The notes under the pieces: model-generated
Databases searched by the model: none
What the model was told of the DNA's origin: nothing
Seen by the model: the letters and a program-made list of their open reading frames with translations, nothing else
Shown: piece by piece, positions 1 through 11,196 of the stretch
Layout of the letters: each line of letters begins with the position of its first letter
How positions within the stretch are numbered: position 1 is the first letter of the stretch
Assembly (NCBI GenBank): GCA_030765065.1
Contig: CM060980.1
Location: forward strand, 62,666,364-62,730,363
DNA from: Deroplatys truncata
Lineage: Eukaryota; Arthropoda; Insecta; Mantodea; Mantidae
Length of the DNA stretch: 64,000 nt
Direction of reading: 5' to 3'
Program-made: the position numbers and the translations under genes

Positions 1-215
1 CAATTGCCGTATCTATCACTCCATTCATCTTTTCCAACAGTCCTATCAAGCATAGCCGTTCTATAATAATTCCTTCTATACATTGCAGGTCTGCCTCTTT
101 TCCTTCTGTTCCTTGGATTATAATTCAGAGTTCCTTTGGCTATCTTTCCTCTCCCATCCTTTTCACATGACCATACCATAATTACTGCCTAGTTTCTAAC
201 TTAACTTAGAGACAG
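1..215 (-). mobile_element. RTE-like non-LTR retrotransposon fragment, C-terminal end
   Basis: Read on the minus strand, this stretch encodes the tail typical of RTE-type reverse transcriptases: a 'WSCEKDGRGKIAKGTLNYNP' segment followed by a basic 'RRKRGRPAMYRR' segment, comparable with the 'GHVKRM...RRKRGRPRxRW' end known in the family. Only the C-terminal end lies in the window; the rest would continue leftwards or is truncated. The frame is decayed, so this is a relic. Confidence 0.5.
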
Positions 216-584
216 ATGGAAACAAACAGCTTCATATCACTACTGCAGGCGGAAAGAGCAGAACTGTGGAGCCGAATGACAAAGTGAACAAAGAAAGGTA
301 TTGCACAAACCATTACCTTTTCCAGACTTCTCTTTGCATTACCCTACTACCACATCTACAGTAGTGTAATATTTCTAAAAAATTTGACATTGAGATTTCA
401 TTGGAAATACACTATTTGAGACGTTCTATATTCAATATATGCTTAGATAAAGATCCAGTGAACAGCTAGTTCCTGTTTTATAGACCACTGAATGAGATGA
501 GTATCATTGAGTAATTAAATGGGCCAACGGCCCAAAAAACTACTTACTCAATTTTTGTCTGTTTAAGATAAGAGAAAAACCAAA
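216..584. other. No recognisable feature
   Basis: AT-rich sequence between an RTE-like fragment and the first diverged tandem repeat unit. No frame with family similarity and no repeat was seen. Confidence 0.5.
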
Positions 585-1069
585 AGAAAAAATGTTACAT
601 TCACACGACCTTTTCTACCCTCTATCATTTATTAATTGGTATAAAACTATTTTTATAAAAGCTTACTTATCTGTCTTCTTAATTTTAATCGAAATATTTC
701 TTTGCAGAAATAGTTACATTACACATTTCGTTATAGATACAAAGGGAACAGCGATAGTCAAATGTTTTAGAACTGGACGCTATAAGCTGCCTTAAAATCC
801 ACATTCTTTCCATATCGCGAAAAACCATTGAAAATTGACAGGACTTCAAAAGAATGACAATTGAACAATTCGAACCATTAATCCCAGAAATGGCTTATGC
901 CATAAAAAAAATATTTGAAATAAATTGTGTGTTTTAAGGAGATTTACATTTTTTTGTGTAGTGCGTTTTCATCTATCGCTTTACGTTTACCAGTTATATA
1001 AGATTACACAAAATCCCTTCCGAATAAAGAGGGCTTCACAGCTACTCACATGGAAATATATAATATATA
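585..1069 (+). repeat. Diverged tandem repeat unit 1, left part
   Basis: First of three diverged copies of a roughly 700-800 bp unit. Shared landmarks in order are: a block with 'acattcacacgac' and 'taccctct' (here from about 595), a block ending 'gaagagggcttcaca' (here about 1020-1040), then a block with 'gttccatgtaaagggtagttt' and one ending 'gttttgagttatgctgtt'. In this unit the last two blocks are missing and reappear at about 3316-3505, beyond an RTE-like insertion. Confidence 0.65.
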
Positions 1070-3315
1070 CATATTATACGGGTAACGGAGAGAACGTAGT
1101 ATGTATTCTCTCTAAAGGGAGTGGCGTCCCTTCCCTGGCAGCCTAAAGCAAACTACCGGAGGAGGGCTTGGTCGAAGAGGCAATTCTTGGGGGTTAATAC
1201 GATAGAAGCGACAGACGAGACTCCAAAGCTTTGGTAAGCAAACCTCAGGAGAAAGCACTCAGAGTTAAAATTCTGTTCCTCCAGGTTGGTGGTTTTATGG
1301 TCGGTTGATAGTTCACCCAAGTAAAATGGGTGTTATCTACTAATAATTCTTAGAAGTTACATAGCCGGATTGATTCAAAGATGACCGCTGCTCGGAAAAG
1401 AGCAAGATTAAAGGTATTGTGGAATAATTACATAGCTGATTGGAACGTGAGGGGTTTATCCAATTAAGAAAAGGAATTACGAGGTAATATAGACGTGGCT
1501 CTAATATCAGAAACCAAAAGGAAGCTAAAAGGGTCAAAATAACATGTTTTCCTGTTTTTTAGTGGATTACCAATGGAGAAAGGAAGTGCAGGAACTGCCA
1601 TACTGATAAAACCGGAAACACAGGAAAAGAATACATAGTCATACCCTCATAAATGAAAGAAAGATTAAAAAACCACGAGGATTTATTACCATAATCTGCA
1701 GGTAAGCTCCTGATGAAGGAAAGAAAGAGGAAAGTAAAAGATTCTGTAAGGACCTACAAAAATACATAGACACAACAAATAAGAACGATCGCTTGTTATT
1801 AGGAGTGACTTTAAAACAGTTGAATTGAACAACATATCAGAAGAAGAATGGTCAAAATATTTTAAATGTTATGGTATCATACCAGGGGTGAAAAAACAGA
1901 GGAAGCAAAAATAGAATATAAAGATGTAGACTCCCATTATCCAGAAGAATTAAATTATGTATTAGAAACATTTAAACAAAAGAAAGCACCTGGAAGTCGC
2001 AAAATAAGTGTAGAACTACTGAAGAATGCATCAAATAAAATAAAACTAAGATTTTTAAATATATGCTGGTCTACTTAAGAAATCCCAGATGACTGGAAGC
2101 ATAGTTTAATAAAACCAATACTTAAAAGGGGAAATAGGAATGAGTGTGGTAATTACAGGGGCATAAGCTTACTAATTGTAGGACATAAAAGATTTTTTAA
2201 AATTCTAACTAGATGATTAAATGAAGAACAGCATGGATTCAGACGAGGGAGATCCTGCACAGACTATGCTTTCATCACACAAGTAATACGAAAACGAGGG
2301 AATTCAACTTAGAAACACATCTCTTATTCGTCGATTATATAAAAGCATTTGATAAGGTAACTCGAGAAAAAAATATGGAAAATCATGAAAAAGAAAGGGT
2401 ATCCAAAACATTTAGCCCTTATGATACAAAATATCTATGTATGAAGACACAGCATAAACAACATTGGAAACCGTAATTTAAAAGCAGAATTAATTCACTT
2501 AGGAGTGAGACAAGGATGTCCAATGTCACCCACTCTTTTTAACATATATATATGAACTCAGCAATTTTAGAATGGCAAGCTAAGATAAAGGATAATTTTA
2601 AAATTAATCATTTCTTTTTAAACACGGTATTATTTGTAGGCGACCAAGTTGTCTTCGCTGAAAACGAAAACTTGTTACAGATAACCACTTTCCTGCTAGT
2701 AATGACAACTTACAACCCAGATATCAGCTAAAACAAACAAAGGCTATGGCCTTCTTAGAGAAAACCAACAAAAGAAGTAAAGCTGTAATGAAAGATAAAA
2801 TAATAGAATAGGTACAAAGTTTTAACTTTGAAATAACTTTTAATTATGACCATACCTCCAAAATAAAATTCATAAAGTTCAAGTGCATATACGTGGCACA
2901 AGAAAACAAAATTTAAAAAACAAGACAAGAAAAGAAACAATGCTAACATTTTATAAAACTATGGCTCTACCTGTTCTGACATACGGTGCAAAGAATTGGG
3001 CTCTGAAACGATCAGAAGAATGATACAGACAGCTGAAATGGAATTTTTGAGACATGGCTGGATATACCCTTCATGATCACGTAACAAATGACACCATATG
3101 AGAGAAGCTGGATATTTATAATTTAGATAATAAAATATCAGAAATTAAAAATAACTGGAAAGCGCACATTGAAAGACTGCCTTCTACAAAATTTACAAAA
3201 GTAATATACACGTGCAAACCACGGGGAATACGAGATGTCGGACGACCCCGACGTAGATGGCAAGACTACTTCTGAATCGGAACAGGCTTTAGGGCCTACC
3301 TTGAGGTATATGAAG
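1070..3315 (+). mobile_element. RTE-like non-LTR retrotransposon, decayed, inserted in a repeat unit
   Basis: Fragments in several frames give the order expected of an endonuclease-reverse transcriptase ORF: an endonuclease start ('NWNVRGL' then 'DVALISETKRK', about 1440-1530); RT entry with 'KQKKAPGS' (about 1975); 'LIKPILKRGNRNECGNYRG' (about 2105-2165); 'EEQHGFRRGRSC' (about 2225); 'GVRQGCPMSPTLFNIYI' (about 2500-2555); and a C-terminal end with 'GRPRRRWQDYF' (about 3240-3275). Many stops and frameshifts make it non-functional. The only sizeable open piece is 1866-2078. RTE clade is inferred from motif spacing and the C-terminal end. It interrupts tandem repeat unit 1, so it is younger than the repeat array. 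Boundaries are good to about 15 bp. Confidence 0.7.
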
Positions 3316-3505
3316 ACTATTTTAATCAAAATCGTTAGAGATATTTATTAGAAAATAAAAAAATCCAAAAATGTTCCATGTAAAGGGTAGTTTGGGGTGC
3401 GGGGATTTTTTGAAAATCTTTGTGTCGCATCTTTGGAAGATACTGAAGTTAAATATCAAGTTTGGTATTTATCCGACTTTTAGTTTTTGAATTAAGCTGT
3501 TTCTT
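3316..3505 (+). repeat. Diverged tandem repeat unit 1, right part
   Basis: Resumes the repeat unit after the RTE-like insertion: 'attttaatcaaaatcgttag', then 'gttccatgtaaagggtagttt', 'gtgtcgcatctttgga' and 'gttttt-gaattaagctgtt'. The same order occurs at 4003-4165 and 4770-4955. Confidence 0.65.
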
Positions 3506-4197
3506 CTCTCACTCCTCTTTCTAAAAATAAAATGTGTTATATTTACATGGCTTTCTGTATCCTCTGTCGTTTATTTGTGAGTATACAAATTATTCTTACG
3601 GAAGCTTATTTTTCTTCATTTTAATCGAGGTAAATATTTCGTTACAGTTGCAAAGCGAACAGCGATGGTCAAATGTTTAATAACAGAACGCTATATGCTG
3701 GCCTTAAAATTCCATACTCTGGCAACTGGAAAATAATGCAAAGTATTGAACAAATCGAAGCATTAGCAAAGGATATCTCGGAAACGGCTGATGCCACAAA
3801 AAAGTTATTTAAAATAAATTCTGTGTTTTAAAGAGATCTAGATTGTTTTGTGTAGTACGTTTTCGTCTATGCTGAATGTTTACCAATTAAACAAGATTAT
3901 ACATAATTCCTTCCGAATGAAGAGGGCTTTACAGGCTATGCCCAGAAAATTAAAGATAAACATTTTATTTGTCAGATAAATATCTTGAATATATAATATT
4001 TTAATCAAAATCATTGGAGCCATTTTTATAAAATAAGAAATTTAAAAAAAATGTTCCAGTAAAGGGTAGTTTGGTTTGGGGGGATTTTCTTAAAAATCTT
4101 CGTGTCGCATCTTTGGAAAGTTTGCTACTTACCGACTTTTCGTTTTTGAGTTATGCTGTTCAGAAACAAACACGCGCACGCACGCACATCCGCGCGC
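3506..4197 (+). repeat. Diverged tandem repeat unit 2
   Basis: Uninterrupted copy of the unit. It holds all four landmark blocks in order (about 3545-3590, 3900-3935, 4047-4110 and 4135-4165) and ends in a purine/pyrimidine-rich 'cacgcgcacgcacgcac' stretch. Confidence 0.65.
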
Positions 4198-5000
4198 GGA
4201 CCTTTTTCTAAAATTTTGATTTGATACATTCACACGACTTTCTCTACCCTCTGTCTTTGTTAGCGGGTATACAAACTATTCTTACTAAAGCTTATTTTTC
4301 TATCTTTGCAGAAATAGGTACATTACATATTTCGTTATAGATACAAAGAGAACAAAGAATATATAAAAAAGAACAAAGATACAAAGAATTATAGCTAGAT
4401 AAATATTTAAGGACTGGAAGCTACATTGTATTCTGGCCTTAAAATTCCATACTGTTTCTATGCAACTGCGAGAAACAACTGAATGTTAACAGACTGTAAA
4501 AGAATGATGAAGTAAATAACAATTCCAAACATTAATAACGAATATCTCAGAAATGGCTTATGCCATAAAAAGAAGCTTACTTGGAATAAATTGCATGTTT
4601 TAAAGAGTTCTACATTTTTTGTGTAGTGCGTTTTCCTCTATTTATCCCTTAACGTTTACCAATTATGCAAGATTATACAAACTTTCTTCCTAATGAAGAG
4701 GACTTCATTATATTCCCAGAAAATTCAAGATATACATTGTAATTGTCGTGTAAATATCTCATACATGGCATTTTAATCAAAATCATTAGCCATTTTTAGA
4801 AAATAAAGAATTTTGAAAAATATTTCATGTAAATGGTAGTTCAGGATCGGGGGGCTTTTTAAAAATGTTAGTGTCGCATCTTTGGGAGGTACTAAACTTA
4901 AATATCAAGTTTGGTATTCATCCGATTTTTCATTTTTGAGTTGCGCTGTTCACAGACACACAGAGACATATCTACGGACATTTTTTCTAATTTTTTGTTA
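4198..5000 (+). repeat. Diverged tandem repeat unit 3
   Basis: Third copy of the unit, with landmark blocks at about 4225-4265, 4685-4720, 4825-4890 and 4920-4960. The 114-codon open frame that begins at 4911 lies across this repeat and the following direct repeat and is not judged a gene. Confidence 0.65.
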
Positions 5001-5002
5001 GA

Positions 5003-5226
5003 TTTAGGGGACCTCCAAATATGTATTTACGGTGAAATCTCGATATTGAATTTTTGGGTGGAATGCAATACCTTCTCTACCTACTTGGTACGTGGTAGAG
5101 AAGTTAAAACGTCTGTTTTGGATTCAGGGGGCCTCAAAACCTATATTTCCTGCGAAATCCCGGTATCGAATTGCTTGGTAGAATGCAATACCTGCCTTGT
5201 CTACCTACTATATAAGTGGCGAGAAA
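5003..5226 (+). repeat. Two direct repeats of about 110 bp
   Basis: Two imperfect tandem copies, about 5003-5108 and 5115-5226. Each runs from 'gatt(t/c)aggggxcctc' through 'gaaatc(t/c)cg(a/g)tat' and 'gaatgcaatacct' to 'ctacctact' and a 'gagaag/gagaaac' end. They follow directly on repeat unit 3 and may be the terminal part of the same repeat family. Confidence 0.6.
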
Positions 5227-5259
5227 CTAAAAATAGCGCTGAATTTAACGCCTAATTAA

Positions 5260-7550
5260 ACAATTTCGTGACCTATTTTAGGAGCTGAAAATGGCACTGT
5301 CTCGCACGTAAAATTCAGCAGTGCAGTGATAACTGATAACGCACGGCAAGAGCAGCGATTGAGTGATTGACTCATGCACCCTATTTCATCGCAAAGAATT
5401 ATAATCCGATAGTATACGAAAATCGGTTTCTATCATAATTTTGGAGCTTTTTATGAATGTTTTATGCATTGCATGATAATGACTACGGGAAGAGGTTGTT
5501 TAGATAACGCATTAAAAGTTTTTGATTCGAAATAGCTCTCAAATGCCAACTCATAAGCAAAATAAACTCTTTCGTGTGTTTTGAATAAATACACGAAAGC
5601 CTTCTTTCTAGTCTTGTTTTACTTTACGAAGTTCGTATTCTTAAAGTTTCCAGCTGACTTTAGAGATTCGTCTCCGGCGCATCAATAAATTAAATGCAGT
5701 AACTGGCAGAATCTAGGTCCATGGTCATTTAATGTTAAATTGTTGGAGAGCAAATCGTGGGGTACGTGCTTCTCGCATGTAGCGGGAGCTGGGTCGAGTC
5801 AGGAAGACAGAACCAAAGTGAAAGAATGGGAACAAAGGCACAGAGTTCAAGGGCGTACAGCCCGGCATCCTCACTTTTGGACGCGTGAATACCCTGATTT
5901 CTTTGACACGTTCCTCAGATTTAGTAACAGTTAGCCGATTAATTGTCTACCCATCATTACTTGAAACATAAAACATCACGGCTCCTCAGAGGTTTTCCTC
6001 CTGCTCTTCATCTGAAGTTAAAAGTTCCCTCTCGTACAGATCGAAATGGGTATGGAACCACAAAAGTACACTGCATGTAAAAACGCAAATTTGTCTAAAA
6101 TATTGTTTTATTGTTTCTATCATTAATGGTATACTTTTTCCCCTTTTGATTACTTACTATTCTTCTCACTGCCAGCTTCCTCATAGTGAGGAGTCAATAA
6201 AATGATCAAGGTTTAAAATCGGATCAGAACAGTTTCGAACACAGCACCTAGTGCAACAATATAAATAGTCTCCCTTGCAAGTATTAAACAGGGCTCCCTT
6301 TGTATTGATATTTTACTTACTATTTTATAAATGGAATCTTTTAAATGCAGATTTGAAAAAGGTGGGAATAAAGATGCTTTATTATAATCTATAAAATACA
6401 TGTTTGTTTAAGCTATATGATTTAACACAATATAAAAATGTGAAACAACATAATAGAAACACAGTAAACAAATTTACATAAGTGATGAAGGTGAGAGATT
6501 ATGAGCATAGAAAAGAAATGTTTCAATGCATTGATATGCTTTATATGTGCTGTCAATGTAAGCAGCATGATGGGTAGTTTGAGATTGCAAGAAGAGACAA
6601 GAACTCCATTATTCAACATTTTTAAGTGTTAAATGTACCGCTAAAGTAAATGGCACTTTCTGAAGGCATTTATTCTAAATGAGATACTTGAAAGTTCTTT
6701 AAAATGTATAATTTTGATCAAGATTTCACAGACTACCAAATGAGCCTCTGCTGAAATGGTGTTCTTTGTAGTTTCACAAGAATGGTTGTTTATTGTTCTA
6801 GTTTATTTTTAATTAAATAAATGTTTTTCATAATATGACTAAATGAATTGGTATCTGTAATTTGGATTTTATATAATGTATTAAGCTATAAACAAGTCGT
6901 TTTCTATCAATATGAACCTTTGCTAATTTCAATGATCCCAGATATCTCAAAACTCTCTTAAAGTTTGAACAGCCATAGGTTGAATGAAACCTAATAAAAC
7001 TGTAGTGAACAACTAAAACTATTATTAATTAGATTTTTCATGTGTCTGCTACAGATAAAAGTGTTTACAATGTTAATATTTGGTCCATTGACTGCGCATA
7101 TTCTCTAGCATTTTCCTGACTGGTAATGCCCAATACAAACACAATATTAAGAAATTCTATGGCATAAGTGTCAATGATATCACTCCCTATGGAGTTCAAG
7201 ACTGTATATTACCACATGTTCATGAAACTGAATATAAGAGTTTCATTTAATGAAAATTTTCTGTTTTGAGCCCTAAACAAGGCTCTTAACAGTTACAGAA
7301 AATTTGTGTTTCTTACTAAGATTTGTGCAGAATTTCAAGAGAAGGAAAATGTATGTTGACAAATAAACTGCAGCAGTACTGGAATATGTTCTGAAAATCA
7401 CTTTGAGTAGCTAGAAATAGATAACAGTTGTTCAATGAAAACTTAAAGCATTCCAGAATTAAAGCAGGTTAAAGCATACCTAACCCAATCTCACAGTTAG
7501 CTGTATTTTCTTTTTCACAGTGGTTTATACGTCATTGATTGTATTTTCAG
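5260..7550. other. Intergenic or 5' intron sequence of gene 1; no exon identified
   Basis: From 5300 to about 5950 the sequence is relatively rich in CpG; from about 5950 it becomes CpG-poor and AT-rich. A start exon for the EF-hand gene might lie here or upstream of the window, but no convincing ATG plus donor was found. The open frame at 5740-5934 has no recognisable similarity. Confidence 0.4.
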
Positions 7551-7718
7551 GGCATCAGTGAGTTTTGGCGCCGAAAAATGAGAACTTTCCATGGAGTTAT
7601 TGACATAAACAAGGATGGTGTTGTATCTTATGATGATTTCCTCATTTTAGCAGAACGATTTGTGGACTTAGGACATCTGACACCTGAACAGCAAAATGAA
7701 TTCAAAAAATTGCTAAGG
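7551..7718 (+). CDS. EF-hand sarcoplasmic calcium-binding protein-like, internal exon with EF1
   Basis: First visible exon of gene 1: 56 codons, phase 0 at both ends, acceptor 'attttcag' at 7543-7550 and donor 'gtacgt' at 7719. It begins GISEFWRRKMRTFHG and carries a canonical EF-hand loop DINKDGVVSYDD (ligand positions 1, 3, 5, 9 and 12 acceptable), then a helix and 'LTPEQQNEF'. 'FWRRKMRT' before the first EF hand is characteristic of sarcoplasmic calcium-binding proteins and the related luciferin-binding/calexcitin proteins, which buffer or sense cytosolic Ca2+. The four exons seen total 179 residues against about 180-200 for the family, so only a short N-terminus is missing upstream. Family assignment is confident; the exact orthologue is not, so no symbol is given. 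Confidence 0.85.
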
Positions 7719-9840
7719 GTACGTTTTATATTTGATAAGCTGTATTAGGATATCATCCCTATAAAGCTATAATACTGTAAGTGATAATTTAAACTAAACT
7801 GAGGAAATGATACCATTATATGAACAGAACATTTCTAAACTTACCAATACTGTTGATACCTCTATGCCCTTGATACTTGGTGTTGTAGTATGTCTAGCAC
7901 TTTGAGATAAACATTCAATAATTTTTTTATACTTCTAAATGTTTAAATTTTGCATTATTGAAAGTTTTGCATTTAACTTTATGCTAGATAAGGAATGAAA
8001 GGAGTCGAGACTTCATGTTATTGCCTTACACATATCCCCAAAGAGTTGCTGGACTATAGTTCATGATAGACCTTGACTGCATTTCCTGTGGGGGATTCAA
8101 TGCAACATTCCATAGATTCTTGTGTCTAAATGAAAATGTGAAAAAAGATAGGGGAAGGAGTAGAGGTACTCGTGTAATGTGCAGTGTTAACTGAGTTATG
8201 AATGAAGCTGGTTTAGCTGATGCACTAAATCACATTTCTACAATAGCCTAGCTTGGGACTCACTCTCAGCCATTACATTTACCTACTCCAGTGACTCCTG
8301 TGAAACGAGCAGAAACAAATCAGAATTTAAGACGTAAGATAACACACCGCATAGAAATATTTGTTAGTTCTTCGAGTTTCATTAAAAATATATATTTGTT
8401 TATATTTTCAAGATTATAGTATAAAGAATGGGTAGTATTTATCTTTCTATGAGCAGAAAATTCTTTAATAGAAGTTTTCAGCACAAAATATAGTTGCATA
8501 AAAAGGAAAGCAAATAAATTATGATTATTATCATCATCATCATGACCATTAGTCTTGACTAACAATAGGGGATATATAACCTGAGGAATCGCCAAGTTAT
8601 TGCTGCCAAATGGAGAAGGTCAAGCAGGAACAATTTCGGGATTAGCATACAATACATGAGCTTATCACAATTCAGTGAACAAGTTATCGCCTTTACAGTA
8701 TTTTTTATAAAGGAGTATTGAGTATCGGTGCTAAAAATCAGTATTGGAATAGAGTATCGAGAAATATTGGTACTGTCCCATCTCTACATCAAAGTATTAT
8801 AAGCTACAATGCATTCTAAAGAAGCTAAAATATGTTAGAATGTCATAATATTAAAATATCGTTTAACCATCTATAAAATTAATGTTTTGGGACCTAATAT
8901 GACATGGCATTTTAGGTATAATATGAGGACTCTTTAAAAATTTCAGAAAAGACAGACATACTTTCATTGAATTTACTGCTTTAACTTATCAAAGAATTTT
9001 TGTAACACAGTTTTTGGCTGCTTTTGGGAGCGCTTTTTATTGCCTATATTATTTTACACACAATATAAATTTTGTAATTTGCAATTTATTATTAAAACCA
9101 TGAATTTTACTGCAGGGGAGCATTAAAATTAAACTCCTAAGCTTTTCTGTGGAAGAAGGTGTGGAAACAAAAGATATCAGGGGAATGGCAAAGCAGCCAA
9201 ATAACGACAAGAATCAAATTATATTCACTTTGAAGTTGAAAGTTTTCATTTCTGCTGTTGAGGAAGAAAACTGTTAGATTAAAATTAGAAAATTGATTCT
9301 TGGTCTTACTGGAAAATGATAAAGCAAATTTATTTAGAAGTTTGTTAATTAATTTACCTCTTCAAAAAAAAAATTACAGAATATTGTAGTTAGCTGCTGC
9401 TAGTGCTATGTCCTTTTCTTACAGTTCATAAATGCTGATTGAAATAAAGCACTAAATAATTATTGCACTGCAATTGGTCTCAGTGAATTACAGAATGTTG
9501 TATAAACTCGAATGAAACATCCATTTACTAAAAGTACTTGTATTTCAAATTTTATATTGCTTCTTATGAAACATAATTGATATATATTGTAGTGATCCAA
9601 GTTGTTTAAACCCAGATCTTGCATAAGAAGGGTAGTTTAGGGTAGAGATAACATGCTAAAGGCTGAAGGGAGAGGCAATGGAAGGCGATGAATCCATCTA
9701 GCATTATGCCCAAGAAGTTTATTCTACTTACATTGACCTTAAGGTTCTAGTCTGGCTACTTCAGCAAAAGCACGTATCTGTAAGAGTTCTGGTTGGTCTT
9801 GAGGTTTACCAAAATAATAAACACTAAACGATTCCAGTGA
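7719..9840 (+). other. Intron of gene 1, first part; nothing recognised
   Basis: AT-rich intron sequence with no supported exon. Open frames here, such as 8320-8595 on the minus strand, are chance frames. Confidence 0.5.
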
Positions 9841-9849
9841 TATGGGCGG

Positions 9850-9872
9850 CGGCAGCAGCAGCAGCAGCAGCA
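9850..9872. repeat. (CAG)n microsatellite
   Basis: About seven CAG units preceded by 'ggcggc', inside an intron of gene 1. Confidence 0.9.
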
Positions 9873-10232
9873 TCAAGGTGTCTCAGTGGGACCAGAACAC
9901 TTGAGTGCTAGTGTTAGCTTATGTTGCTTCTTAATGCTGAATGAAAATAATTCAGCATTCTACTGAAGAAGATTTATGTCCTGCCCTGATTTCAACACTT
10001 TCTGAAATGTTGCCCACTTGCTGGTTGTTAGTTCAGATCTCTGTGCATGAATGTCACAACATCTGCTGTCATAAGTATAAACAAACACAATATAAGCAAA
10101 TGCATCACAGAAAGAATCTGTTGCAGCAACTATGGCCCAAGGTTATCAGGAGGTTGGAGCTGGCACTTGGAGTAAACAATGATAACTGCCACTTGCCAGC
10201 GTAAACACTGGGTGCTCTATCTGCAGATAACC

Positions 10233-10380
10233 AGAACCTTCTAGAAACTTCTTCTCCCCCTCCCCTCCTCAAGAAAGAGTGTCAAAATAGTTTTAGAACA
10301 TTTGAGAACCTTGTTGAAAGACTCCATTGACTATATAAGCAAGCATTATCATGAGAGCAGCCAGAGTTGTTGTCAGTCAG
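10233..10380 (+). promoter_or_regulatory. Heat-shock-type promoter-like sequence inside an intron
   Basis: At 10233-10252 four contiguous heat-shock pentamers stand in perfect register: aGAAc cTTCt aGAAa cTTCt. A second array at 10295-10319 has five in-register pentamers, three exact: aGAAc aTTTg aGAAc cTTGt tGAAa. A TATATAAG box follows at 10332-10339, and a 'tcagtc' initiator-like motif at 10373-10378. HSE arrays just upstream of a TATA box are the known layout of insect heat-shock promoters. The next 350 bp are A-rich with many 'gtgaa' words, like a heat-shock leader, but no chaperone ORF follows. It could be a relic promoter, an LTR/transposon promoter or an alternative promoter. That it works is inference. 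Confidence 0.5.
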
Positions 10381-11195
10381 TGAGCAAGTGTGTGTCTGGT
10401 GTGACATCAAGAGCAACTTTCTGAGCAAGTTGGTGATGACTTTTGTTATATGCAATGAATGATACTGCAGAGCAATGGTTTGTGGAGGTCCTGTGTTTGA
10501 CTCCGGAGTCATCGAACCATCTAGCGTGAAGAGACTACGTCACGAAGGAGGTGAAGGGACAGTGAATTGAACTAGTTCACCTTAGTGAAATGATAGTATG
10601 AACAAAGTGAACTCCCAGTGAAAATGAACTAATAAGAACTTAGAACAGTGACAATAAAAACAGTGAAGAGTGACAGTTTAAAAACTGGACAAAGCCACAA
10701 TATCCATGAATTCACCAACCAGAATGTGAGTGCCATCACATTGTCGTGCCACGCCATATGCATCTTGCTGCTTGATATTTGCACCCAGACCTCATTAACC
10801 AGCATAGGGTCAACTTGCCACTCTTAACCTTTTTCATAGTAACATAAGAACTATTATACTTAAAAGATTATTTCTTTAACATTCCGAATTGTGGAATATG
10901 ATGCTGGAGAACTGGAGTGTGCAAATTTGTGGGTAGACTGTATAAGTTGTATTGAAAGTCAGGATGTCCTACAAAAATTCTGAGCCCTCCAACATGACGA
11001 GGGCAACACGTCCCTAAATTTGACAAAGTCCCATATAAGTTGTACAATAATGCAAAGGCTAGTTGCCTATTAAGATGAGTGATCATAAAATGTTACCTTA
11101 TTGTAAACTTGCATATCCACTGTTTTGCTCTTTGTTGTCTGGGATGTTTTGTTAAGTACATGTTTAAGTAGGTATTTCAAACCCCTTGAAATTCT
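10381..11195 (+). other. A-rich leader-like stretch and plain intron sequence
   Basis: 10540-10690 repeats 'gtgaa/gaac' words and is A-rich, as expected of a transcribed leader downstream of the promoter-like sequence at 10233. No coding frame with recognisable similarity follows. 10700-11195 shows nothing notable. Confidence 0.35.
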
Positions 11196-11196
11196 G

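Noticed and set aside
4911..5255. 114-codon + strand open frame
   Set aside because: It spans the end of a tandem repeat unit and a pair of direct repeats, and its protein is just the translated repeat.
5740..5934. Open frame in a CpG-rich stretch as a possible first exon of the EF-hand gene
   Set aside because: No donor in phase 0, no similarity to SCP N-termini, and composition not family-like.
10200..10740. Solo LTR of a retrotransposon
   Set aside because: Promoter motifs would fit, but no TG...CA boundaries with a target duplication could be found; kept only as an alternative reading of the promoter-like sequence.
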